Of a DNA stretch of 30,832 nt, positions 23,429-30,380 are shown in pieces. Location of the stretch: positions 1-30,832 of the forward strand of contig JBFGEI010000006.1 in NCBI GenBank assembly GCA_041580155.1, in the 5' to 3' direction. This DNA comes from Limimaricola sp041580155 (GTDB lineage: Bacteria > Pseudomonadota > Alphaproteobacteria > Rhodobacterales > Rhodobacteraceae). Numbering within the stretch: position 1 is the stretch's first letter; every line of letters starts with the position of its first letter. A model generated the notes under the pieces. The model ran no database searches, was not told the origin of the DNA, and saw nothing but the letters and a program-made list of their open reading frames with translations. Made by a program: the position numbers and the translations under genes.

Positions 23429-23806
23429 TCAATCGAGAAATTGCCAGCTGTCGGCGCCGTCGAACCGGCGGATCGTCACCGCGTCGAGCGCCGCCGCCGG
23501 CGCCATTCTCAGATTGAGCCCGACCCGCAGGATTTCGTCGTCGCCAGCACTGCGGCCTTGCCAATGCGTCGTGCAGCCACAGTGCCGGCAACTGCAGAAT
23601 TCAAGCGTCTCGTCGCCATGGCGGTACCGGTGCAGCGCCGCCGGGGCGGCGATCAGCGCGACCTCGTCCAGGCGGCCGTAGGCCCAGATCGCGCCGAGCC
23701 GGTGGCAGATCGAGCAGTTGCATTCGGTCGCCTGTGCCGGCAGCCGTCCGAGCCGCCAGCGCAGCGCGCCGCAATGGCAGGATCCATGAAGGCTCTGATG
23801 TATCAT
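23429..23806 (-). CDS. GFA (CENP-V/GFA)-family zinc protein
   Basis: A 125-residue protein with the zinc-site cysteines of the GFA fold: GSCHCGA (C10, C12), TECNCSIC (C29, C31, C34) and FCSCRHCGC (C71, C73, C76, C78). The family is named after a glutathione-dependent formaldehyde-activating enzyme, but most members are not biochemically known, and non-enzymatic formaldehyde-glutathione adduct formation is disputed. No formaldehyde-oxidation gene is adjacent. The start at 23806 gives a standard N-terminus just before the first Cys pair. Confidence 0.85.
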   Translation of the reverse strand: MIHQSLHGSCHCGALRWRLGRLPAQATECNCSICHRLGAIWAYGRLDEVALIAAPAALHRYRHGDETLEFCSCRHCGCTTHWQGRSAGDDEILRVGLNLRMAPAAALDAVTIRRFDGADSWQFLD

Positions 23807-23924
23807 TGCGGCGGTCTCGATTCACGGTTTCGTCAGCACCACTTGCGGCTGGCCGAGGCGCCACCCTGCGCGGTATTGTCCGCTGGACTGGCGCAGCATT
23901 GATGGCTAAACAGCGCCGGAACGT

Positions 23925-23954
23925 CAGGCGGGTTCCCGCCTGTGGTTTTATTCC
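23925..23954 (+). terminator. Terminator-like hairpin in the petABC leader
   Basis: CAGGCGGG-TT-CCCGCCTG (8-bp stem) followed by TGGTTTTATT, at 55-72 nt before the petA start codon. No plus-strand gene precedes it, so it could act as an attenuator or an mRNA-stability element for petABC. No convincing -35/-10 pair was found in the 190 bp upstream of petA. Confidence 0.5.
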
Positions 23955-23996
23955 GTACGGGCCCTGCCGCCCAACCCCTACCGGAGATGCACCCCA

Positions 23997-24557
23997 GTGT
24001 CACATGCAGACGATCATCAGGGCACCCGCCGCGATTTTCTCTACTACGCCACCGCCGGGGCCGGAGCCGTCGTCACGGGCGCCGCGGTCTGGCCGCTGAT
24101 CAACCAGATGAACCCCTCGGCCGACGTGCTCGCGCTGGCCTCGATCCGGGTCGACGTCTCGGGCGTCCAGCCGGGCACCCAGCTGACCGTGCTGTGGCAG
24201 GGAAAGCCGGTGTTCATCCGGGCCCGCACCGAGGAAGAGATCGCCGCCGCGCGCGAGGTCGACGTGGCCTCGCTGCCCGACGGCGACGCCTACAACGCGA
24301 ACCTGCCCGGCGAAGCCCCCGCCACCGACGAGAACCGCGCGCTGGACGAGACCGGCACCTGGCTCGTGCAGATGGGCGTCTGTACCCACCTCGGCTGCGT
24401 GCCGCTGGGCGAACAGGGCGATTTCGGCGGCTGGTTCTGCCCGTGCCACGGCTCGCATTACGACACCGCCGGCCGCATCCGCAAAGGCCCCGCGCCCCGC
24501 AACCTGCCCATTCCCGTCGCTGAATTCGTCGACGAGACGACCATCCAGCTCGGCTGA
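23997..24557 (+). CDS. petA: Ubiquinol-cytochrome c reductase Rieske iron-sulfur subunit
   Basis: A 186-residue Rieske protein of the cytochrome bc1 complex, which passes electrons from ubiquinol to cytochrome c1 on the periplasmic side. A twin-arginine type N-terminus (TRRDFLYYATAGAGA) forms the membrane anchor. The [2Fe-2S] ligands are C129 and H131 in CTHLGC and C148 and H151 in CPCHG; C134 and C150 form the stabilising disulfide. Start: GTG at 23997 with GGAGA nine to ten bases upstream. It is first in petABC, with 12 bp before petB. Confidence 0.96.
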   Translation: MSHADDHQGTRRDFLYYATAGAGAVVTGAAVWPLINQMNPSADVLALASIRVDVSGVQPGTQLTVLWQGKPVFIRARTEEEIAAAREVDVASLPDGDAYNANLPGEAPATDENRALDETGTWLVQMGVCTHLGCVPLGEQGDFGGWFCPCHGSHYDTAGRIRKGPAPRNLPIPVAEFVDETTIQLG

Positions 24558-24569
24558 GGAGAGACCCAG

Positions 24570-25913
24570 ATGTCCGGTATCCCCCACGACCACTACGAAC
24601 CGAAGACGGGCGGTGAGCGCTGGCTCAACAGCCGTCTTCCGATCCTCGGCCTGCTTTACGACACGCTGATGTTCCCGACGCCGAAGAACCTGAACTGGAT
24701 GTGGATCTGGGGCATCGTCCTCACCTTCACCCTGGTTCTGCAGATCGTCACCGGCATCGTGCTGGTGATGCACTACACGCCGCATGTCGACATGGCGTTC
24801 CGCTCGGTCGAAGAGATCATGCGCAACGTGAACGGCGGCTACATGCTGCGCTACATGCACGCGAACGGCGCCTCGCTGTTCTTCGTGGCGGTCTACCTGC
24901 ACATCTTCCGTGGCCTCTACTACGGGTCCTACAAGGCCCCGCGTGAGGTCACCTGGATCATCGGCATGTTGATCTACCTGCTGATGATGGCCACCGGCTT
25001 CATGGGCTACGTGCTGCCTTGGGGTCAGATGTCGTTCCACGGCACCGCGGTGATCACCGGCCTGTTCGGCGCCGTGCCGCTGGTCGGCGAGGCGATCCAG
25101 ACCTGGCTGCTCGGGGCTTCGGCCGTCGGCCAGCCGGCGCTGAACCGGTTCTTCTCGTTGCACTACCTTCTGCCCTTCGTGATCGCGGGCCTGGTCGTGG
25201 TCCACATCTGGGCCTTCCACTCGACCGGCAACAACAACCCGACCGGCGTCGAAGTGCGCCGCGGGTCGAAGGAAGAAGCCAAGCGCGACACCCTGCCGTT
25301 CTGGCCCTACTTCGTGCTGAAGGACCTGTTCGCGCTGGCGATCATCCTGGCGATCTTCGTCGCCGTGGTCGGCTTCATGCCGAACTACCTCGGCCACCCC
25401 GACAACTACATCGAGGCCAACCCGCTGGCGACCCCGGCGCATATCGTGCCGGAATGGTACTTCCTGCCGTTCTACGCGATCCTGCGCGCCTTCACCGCCG
25501 ACGTCTGGATCGTGATGTTCGCCAACTGGATCAGCTTCGGCATCATCGACGCCAAGTTCTTCGGCGTGCTGGCGATGTTTGGCGCGATCGCGGTGATGGC
25601 GCTGGCGCCCTGGCTCGACACCTCGTCGATGCGCTCGGGCCGGTACCGTCCGATGTTCAAGTGGTGGTTCGCGCTGCTGGTCGTCGACTTCATCGTGCTG
25701 ATGTGGGTCGGGGCGATGCCGGCAGAAGACATCTACCCGTACATCTCGCTGATCGGCGCGGCCTACTGGTTCGGCTATTTCCTGGTCGTGCTGCCGCTGC
25801 TCGGGGTGATCGAAAAGCCGCTGACCCCGCCGGCGACCATCGAAGACGACTTCAACGCGCATTACGAGCCGACGACCGGCGGCACGAAGACCCTCGTGAA
25901 CCCGGCCGAGTGA
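24570..25913 (+). CDS. petB: Cytochrome b subunit of the bc1 complex
   Basis: A 447-residue membrane protein with eight predicted TM helices. The heme ligands are His97 and His198 (bL) and His111 and His212 (bH), identical in number to Rhodobacter cytochrome b. The PEWY motif of the Qo site is in HIVPEWYFLPFYA. A charged segment after helix D (GVEVRRGSKEEAKRDT) and a C-terminal extension are as in Rhodobacteraceae. GAGGAGA lies upstream of the ATG. It is followed by petC after 14 bp, forming the usual operon. Confidence 0.97.
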   Translation: MSGIPHDHYEPKTGGERWLNSRLPILGLLYDTLMFPTPKNLNWMWIWGIVLTFTLVLQIVTGIVLVMHYTPHVDMAFRSVEEIMRNVNGGYMLRYMHANGASLFFVAVYLHIFRGLYYGSYKAPREVTWIIGMLIYLLMMATGFMGYVLPWGQMSFHGTAVITGLFGAVPLVGEAIQTWLLGASAVGQPALNRFFSLHYLLPFVIAGLVVVHIWAFHSTGNNNPTGVEVRRGSKEEAKRDTLPFWPYFVLKDLFALAIILAIFVAVVGFMPNYLGHPDNYIEANPLATPAHIVPEWYFLPFYAILRAFTADVWIVMFANWISFGIIDAKFFGVLAMFGAIAVMALAPWLDTSSMRSGRYRPMFKWWFALLVVDFIVLMWVGAMPAEDIYPYISLIGAAYWFGYFLVVLPLLGVIEKPLTPPATIEDDFNAHYEPTTGGTKTLVNPAE

Positions 25914-25927
25914 GAAAGGACCGCACC

Positions 25928-26785
25928 ATGCTCAGAACTTTCACGCTCGCTGCCGTGGCGTCGCTGGGGCTCGTCGCCGCCCCGGCGATCGCCGCGACAG
26001 AAGTCGAGATCGAGGATTACGACTTCTCCTTCGAAGGCCCTTTCGGCGCCTATGACGAACACCAGCTGCAGCGCGGCCTCCAAGTCTACACCGAGGTCTG
26101 CGCCGCCTGTCACGGGTTGAAGTACGTTTACTTCCGCAACCTGCACGACGAGGGCGGCCCGGCGCTGCCCGAGGACCAGACCCGCGCCTATGCGGCGCAG
26201 TACGAGGTGTTCGACCAGGCGCTGGCCGACGGCGAAGGCGACTTCCGCCCCGCCACCCCGGCCGACCACTTCCCCGGAAGCGCGTTGCCGACGGCGCCCG
26301 ACCTGTCGCTGATGGCGAAGTCGCGGGCCGCATTCCACGGGCCCTACGGCACCGGCATCAGCCAGCTGGTCAACGGCATCGGCGGACCGGAGTACATCGC
26401 GTCGCTGCTCGCGGGCTACGAAGAGGCACCGGCCTGCGCGCCGGAGGACTTCCCGGGCTATTACAACATCGCCTTCGCGACCGGCGGCTTCCCCGAGGAA
26501 TGCGTCGATGAGGAAGGCCACCACGAGGTGCCCGGCAGCTGGATCTCGATGCCGCCGCCGCTTCTGGGTGACGACGTGACCTATGCCGACGGCCACGCGG
26601 CCGACGTGCGCAGCGAATCGGCCGACGTCGCCGCGTTCCTGATGTGGACCGCCGAGCCGAAGATGATGGGCCGCAAGCAGGCCGGCTTCACCGGCGTGCT
26701 GTTCCTGTCGATCCTCGCGGTGCTGCTGTACCTGACCAACAAGCGGGTCTGGCACAAGGTCAAGCACGGCCGTCGCGACGACTGA
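25928..26785 (+). CDS. petC: Cytochrome c1 subunit of the bc1 complex
   Basis: A 285-residue periplasmic c-type cytochrome anchored by a C-terminal helix (GVLFLSILAVLLYL). The signal peptide ends near A-I-A-A. Heme c is bound at C58-A-A-C61-H62, and Met208 (SWISMPPP) is the likely sixth ligand. Cys170 and Cys192 flank the insertion that forms a disulfide in Rhodobacter cytochrome c1, which tunes the heme potential. An AGAAAGGA motif precedes the start. A strong terminator follows the stop. Confidence 0.96.
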   Translation: MLRTFTLAAVASLGLVAAPAIAATEVEIEDYDFSFEGPFGAYDEHQLQRGLQVYTEVCAACHGLKYVYFRNLHDEGGPALPEDQTRAYAAQYEVFDQALADGEGDFRPATPADHFPGSALPTAPDLSLMAKSRAAFHGPYGTGISQLVNGIGGPEYIASLLAGYEEAPACAPEDFPGYYNIAFATGGFPEECVDEEGHHEVPGSWISMPPPLLGDDVTYADGHAADVRSESADVAAFLMWTAEPKMMGRKQAGFTGVLFLSILAVLLYLTNKRVWHKVKHGRRDD

Positions 26786-26806
26786 CGCGATCCGGACCGA
26801 TGATCG

Positions 26807-26832
26807 AGGGCGCCCCGCGGGGCGCCCTTTTT
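26807..26832 (+). terminator. Strong Rho-independent terminator of petABC
   Basis: AGGGCGCCCC-GC-GGGGCGCCCT followed by TTTT, 21 nt past the petC stop codon. Confidence 0.9.
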
Positions 26833-26879
26833 CGTGGCCCCCCTGCCCCGCGAAGCGCGCCTCGTCGACGGCCTTGCCC

Positions 26880-26925
26880 GGAGGCGGCGGGCTCCCGCCC
26901 GTCGTTGCCGCAAGGCGGCGCCTCC
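26880..26925. repeat. Nested palindrome (three-way-junction-like) between petC and thiQ
   Basis: An outer stem GGAGGC / GCCTCC encloses two hairpins, GGCGGG-CT-CCCGCC (26886-26899) and GCCGC-AAG-GCGGC (26907-26919). No open reading frame runs through it on either strand that looks real. It may be a repetitive extragenic palindrome or a structured RNA end; only one copy of the whole structure is seen in the window. Confidence 0.45.
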
Positions 26926-26935
26926 CGTTGGGCCG

Positions 26936-26958
26936 CGCCGCGCGCGTGGCGCGCGGCG
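26936..26958 (-). terminator. Perfect 10-bp GC hairpin just after thiQ
   Basis: CGCCGCGCGC, loop CAC (minus strand), GCGCGCGGCG, 7 nt past the thiQ stop. No T tract follows, so it may slow exonucleases or polymerase rather than act as a classic terminator. Confidence 0.4.
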
Positions 26959-26965
26959 TCAGCGC

Positions 26966-27661
26966 CTAGCGGCCGAGATAGGCGCGCAGCCCGGCCGGTG
27001 GATCGGCGAGCAGCGCCGCGGTCGGCTGCGGCGCTGCGGCGACGCCGTCCTCGACGACCACCACGTGGCTGGCGATCCGCCGCGCATCCTCGGGGTCGTG
27101 CGTCACCATCAGCAGGCAGCGCCCCGCCCCGCCCAGCACCGAGGCCGCGAGGTCGAGCATCTCGGCCCGCAGCCCCGGCCCCAGCGCCGAGAACGGCTCG
27201 TCCAGCAGCACCAGCGGCCGCCCCGACAGCAGCACCCGCGCCAGCGCCGCGCGGCTTTGCTGGCCGCCCGACAGCGCCGCCGGGCGCCGGCGCTCCAGCC
27301 CCGACAGGCCGACCAGGCGCAGGACCTCGGTCATCGCGTCACGCTGCTCCGCGGTGACCCGGCCGCGCGGGTCGAGCCCGAGCGCCAGGTTCTGCGCCAC
27401 CGTGAGATGCGGGAAGAGATTGTTGTCCTGGAACAGGATCGACACCGGACGCCGCGCCGGCGGCAGCGGCGTCAGATCGACGCCATTCCACAGCACCCGC
27501 CCCGCGGCAGGCGCGAGAAACCCGGCGATCGCCGCCAGCAGCGTCGACTTGCCGCCGCCCGACGGCCCCAGCACCGCGACCACGCCGCCATCGGGCAGGA
27601 CCAGATCGGCCGCGAGCGAGAAGTCGTCCTGCTGCAGCCGCAGGTTTTCAAGCGTCAGCAT
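26966..27661 (-). CDS. thiQ: Thiamine ABC transporter ATPase ThiQ
   Basis: A 231-residue ATPase that powers uptake of thiamine/TPP. Walker A is GPSGGGKST (32-40), the Q-loop is FQDNNLFPHLTVAQN (a ThiQ hallmark), the ABC signature is LSGGQQSRAALAR, Walker B is LVLLDEPFSAL, and the switch His is in MVTHDPEDA. Its start overlaps the end of thiP by 14 nt, so it is translationally coupled within thiBPQ. Length and composition are normal for the family. Confidence 0.94.
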   Translation of the reverse strand: MLTLENLRLQQDDFSLAADLVLPDGGVVAVLGPSGGGKSTLLAAIAGFLAPAAGRVLWNGVDLTPLPPARRPVSILFQDNNLFPHLTVAQNLALGLDPRGRVTAEQRDAMTEVLRLVGLSGLERRRPAALSGGQQSRAALARVLLSGRPLVLLDEPFSALGPGLRAEMLDLAASVLGGAGRCLLMVTHDPEDARRIASHVVVVEDGVAAAPQPTAALLADPPAGLRAYLGR

Positions 27662-29099
27662 CGGCCCTCCCGCCGCGGTCGAAGATCCAGAACAGCGCCA
27701 GGCTCAGCGACAGAAGCAGCAGCGCCGCGCCGGCCGCCTGCTCCATCCGGTAGGCGCCCATCAGCCGCACCATCATCAGCGGCAGCGTCGCCTGGCCATC
27801 CCCGGCGAACAGCGCGATGACCCCGAGATCGCCCATCGACAGCGCCGCGGTCAGCCCGGCCGCGAAGCCGAGCGGCCGGCGCAGCCGCGGCAGCAGCAGC
27901 CAGCGCAGCCGGGTCCAGCCGGCCAGCCCCAGCGAATCGGCGAGCCGGCCATGCGCCGCCTCGGCCTGCGCCACGGCGGGGCCGAGGATCCGCGCCGCGA
28001 AGGGCAGCGCCATCGCCGCGTTGACCAGCGCCGTCACCGGCAGCGCCACGTCGCGCGGCGCCACGACGGGGTAAAGAACAACGAACAGCCCGGTGCCCAT
28101 CACCAGGCTCGAGGCGGCGAGCGGCAGCAGGCCGGACAGCGTCGCGATCCAGCCGCCGCGCAGCACCAGCGCCAGCGCCAGCACCAGCGTCAGCGCGGTG
28201 GCGCCCAGCGCCACCAGCAGCGACCGCAGCGCCGCGGCCCAGATCCCCGGCGGCAGATCGGCCAGACCCGGAAGCCCGCGCGCCGCGATCATCGCCAGCG
28301 GCAGCAGCAGAAAGCCGGCGGCCAGCGACAGCGCCACGGCGTCGACGCCGCGCGACAGCCCGCCGCCGTCCCAGCGCTCGACCACCCGGTCGAAGCCGCC
28401 GCCCATCGTGTCGGGCAGCCGCACCGCCTGCACCGCCAGCGCCGCCGCGGCGCAGATGCCGAACTGGATCGCCGCCAGCAGCGCCGCCCGCCCCAGGTCG
28501 AAGTCGAAGCGGATCGCCTGGTAGATCGCCAGCTCGACCGTGGTGGCGCGGGGACCGCCCCCCAGCGTCAGCGCCACCGCGAAGCTGGTCAGGCAGATCA
28601 GGAAGATCACCGCGAAGGCGCCCGGCACCACGCCGCGCAGCATCGGCCATTCCAGCAGCCGTCCGACCGGCGCGCCGAGGCTGGCGGCCAGCCGGAACCG
28701 CTCGGCCGGGATCGACAGCCAGCCTTGCAGGATCAGCCGGGTCGCCAGCGGCAGGTTGAAGAACACATGCGCCAGCACCACCCCGTGCCAGCCGTAGATC
28801 GACAGCGGCCCGAGCCCGATCAGCCCGAGCGCGTCGTTGAGCGCGCCGCCGCGGCCGAACACCGCGATCAGCCCGAGCACCGCCACGATCACCGGCAGGA
28901 TGAACGGCGCGCCAAGCAGCGTCACCAGCAGCCCGCGCCCGGCAAAGCGGCGCCGCGCCAGCGCCCGCGCCACCGGAATTGCCGCCGCCACCGACAGCGC
29001 CGCCGACAGCAGCGCCTGCCACAGGGTGAACCACAGCGCCCCGGCATCCGCCGGCGCCAGCCGCAGCGCCCCGCCGGCGCGCCACAGCACCGCCGCCAA
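27648..29099 (-). CDS. thiP: Thiamine ABC transporter permease ThiP (true start upstream)
   Basis: A permease of at least 483 residues with two ThiP-type halves. Visible landmarks: ALARRRFAGRG, VVLAHVFFNLPLATRLILQ, LGGGPRATTVELAIYQA and, in the second half, FAAGLTAALSMGDLGVIALF, with EAA-type loops (LAASLGAPVGRLLEW, ADSLGLAGWTRLRWL). The first ATG/GTG/TTG in frame is the TTG at 29099, but it lies inside the first TM helix. The frame remains open upstream and codes ITPIPRWPGGVAAGLVLGLT, which completes the helix seen in E. coli ThiP. A rare ATA start at 29168, overlapping the thiB stop and preceded by AGGGG, would fit. See findings. Confidence 0.9.
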   Translation of the reverse strand: MAAVLWRAGGALRLAPADAGALWFTLWQALLSAALSVAAAIPVARALARRRFAGRGLLVTLLGAPFILPVIVAVLGLIAVFGRGGALNDALGLIGLGPLSIYGWHGVVLAHVFFNLPLATRLILQGWLSIPAERFRLAASLGAPVGRLLEWPMLRGVVPGAFAVIFLICLTSFAVALTLGGGPRATTVELAIYQAIRFDFDLGRAALLAAIQFGICAAAALAVQAVRLPDTMGGGFDRVVERWDGGGLSRGVDAVALSLAAGFLLLPLAMIAARGLPGLADLPPGIWAAALRSLLVALGATALTLVLALALVLRGGWIATLSGLLPLAASSLVMGTGLFVVLYPVVAPRDVALPVTALVNAAMALPFAARILGPAVAQAEAAHGRLADSLGLAGWTRLRWLLLPRLRRPLGFAAGLTAALSMGDLGVIALFAGDGQATLPLMMVRLMGAYRMEQAAGAALLLLSLSLALFWIFDRGGRADADA

Positions 29100-29164
29100 T
29101 GTCCCCAGCGTCAGGCCGAGGACCAGCCCGGCGGCAACACCGCCTGGCCAGCGCGGGATCGGCG

Positions 29165-30154
29165 TTATCGCAACATCCCCTGGCGCCAGGCCTCGATCGC
29201 CGGATCGCGCAGCAGCGCCGCCTTGTCCTCTGGCAGCCAGATCGCCTTGTCGGGCATCGGCAGGTCGCGGAAGCCCTCGGGCCAGTCGGCGGCCGGAAGT
29301 TCGGCCGGGTAGGACCAGTTCGAGGTCGGGATCAGCGACTGGAACTCGGGGGTCGTCACGAAATCCATGAAGCTCTGCGCCAGCTCGGGGCTGTCGCTGC
29401 CGGCCAGCCGGGCCGCCAGCTCGATCGTCATGTAGTGGCCTTCGTCGAAGATCGCCGCCGACACGGTGGCGTCGCCTTCCGCGATCAGGTGGTAGGCCGG
29501 CGAGGTGGTGTAGCTCAGCACCATGTCGACCTCGCCCTCGGTGAACAGCCCGTAGGCCTCGGACCAGCCCGGCGTCACGGTGGTGATCTTCGGCGCCAGA
29601 TCGGCCCAGGCCTGCGCCACGTCGTCGCCGAAGACCTGCTCGGCCCAGAGCACCAGCGACAGGCCGGAGACCGAGCTGCGCGGGTCCTGAATCGCGATCC
29701 GCAGATCGTCAGGGGCGGCGACCAGCTCGGCGAAGCTGCGCGGCACGTCCTGCAGCGCCTCGTTGTCGTAGACGAAGGCGAGATACGACCAGTCGAACGG
29801 CAGGAAGGTGTCGTCGGCCCAGTCGATCGGCAGCGTCAGCCCGGCGGTGTCGACGCCATGCGGCGCGAACAGGCCGGTGTCGCGAGCCTTCTTCATCTCG
29901 GTCGAATCGAAGCCGATCGCGACGTCGGCCTCGGTGCGCGCGCCCTCAAGCAGCAGCCGCGGCAACAGGTCGCCGGTCTGGTACTGCAGGTCGCAGCCGC
30001 AGGTCTTCTCGAAGGCGGTCTCGATCGCCGGGCCGGGACCCCATTCAGAGCCGAAGTAGTCGGGCGCGTAGACGGTCAGGGTCGGTGTCTGGGCCAGCGC
30101 CGGGGCTGCGGCGAGCAGCCCGAGGCAGAGACCCGCGGGAAGGCGATGGTACAT
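29165..30154 (-). CDS. thiB: Thiamine-binding periplasmic protein ThiB
   Basis: A 329-residue substrate-binding protein: signal peptide (MYHRLPAGLCLGLLAAAPAL, A-Q cleavage), then TLTVYAPDYFGSEWGPGP, typical of ThiB, and conserved segments LLEGARTEADVAIGFDS, PFDWSYLAFVYDNE, DPRSSVSGLSLVLWAEQVFG and VLSYTTSPAYHL. It captures thiamine/TPP for ThiPQ. Two starts are possible: ATG at 30160 is directly after GGAGG, while ATG at 30154 is six bases from it, so 30154 was chosen. It is preceded by a TPP riboswitch that may hide the ribosome-binding site. Confidence 0.94.
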   Translation of the reverse strand: MYHRLPAGLCLGLLAAAPALAQTPTLTVYAPDYFGSEWGPGPAIETAFEKTCGCDLQYQTGDLLPRLLLEGARTEADVAIGFDSTEMKKARDTGLFAPHGVDTAGLTLPIDWADDTFLPFDWSYLAFVYDNEALQDVPRSFAELVAAPDDLRIAIQDPRSSVSGLSLVLWAEQVFGDDVAQAWADLAPKITTVTPGWSEAYGLFTEGEVDMVLSYTTSPAYHLIAEGDATVSAAIFDEGHYMTIELAARLAGSDSPELAQSFMDFVTTPEFQSLIPTSNWSYPAELPAADWPEGFRDLPMPDKAIWLPEDKAALLRDPAIEAWRQGMLR

Positions 30155-30159
30155 GGTCA

Positions 30160-30189
30160 TCCTCCGATGCGAGCGAAGAGCAAGGAGGA
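30160..30189 (-). promoter_or_regulatory. Riboswitch expression platform hiding the thiB ribosome-binding site
   Basis: TCCTCC (30189-30184) can pair with GGAGGA (30165-30160), the Shine-Dalgarno of thiB. The same TCCTCC can pair with GGAGGG at the 3' end of the aptamer (30211-30206), so only one of the two pairings can form. Confidence 0.6.
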
Positions 30190-30198
30190 CGGTGTCCG

Positions 30199-30283
30199 TT
30201 ACCTTCCCTCCGCCGGTGTTAGCCGGTTCAGGTTCAACGGGTTCGCGCGATGCATCTCAGCCCGTGACGGGCTCCCCGAGGTG
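30199..30283 (-). ncRNA. TPP riboswitch (THI element)
   Basis: The minus strand carries the TPP-aptamer landmarks in order: CGGGG, the GGGCTGAGA box (CTGAGA at 30260-30255), ACCC, GAACCTGAAC (30235-30226), the CCGGCTAACACCGG hairpin and GGAGGGAAGG. It controls the thiBPQ transporter that follows, and is expected to switch it off when TPP is plentiful. Confidence 0.95.
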
Positions 30284-30289
30284 GCGGTG

Positions 30290-30317
30290 AAGCTAGAGCA
30301 TCGGGCGACGGACGCAA
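30290..30317 (-). promoter_or_regulatory. Candidate promoter for thiBPQ
   Basis: On the minus strand TTGCGT (30317-30312), 16 bp, TAGCTT (30295-30290). The expected start site, about 30283, falls at the first base of the aptamer. Confidence 0.5.
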
Positions 30318-30380
30318 GCCCCCGCCCTTTCCCCATCGGCACGGCCGCGCTACACCGGCGGCGCAGCAAGGAGAGCGCCC

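Noticed and set aside
23902..24099. Small plus-strand frame from ATG 23902 before petA
   Set aside because: It runs out of frame into petA and across the hairpin; no ribosome-binding site and no recognisable product.
24000..25862. A 620-codon open frame on the minus strand over petA and petB
   Set aside because: Fully antisense to two certain genes; composition (His, Asp, Arg, Gln-rich) is that of a shadow frame.
27354..29312. A 652-codon open frame on the plus strand opposite thiP
   Set aside because: Gln/Arg/Pro-rich low-complexity translation without motifs, antisense to a clear permease.
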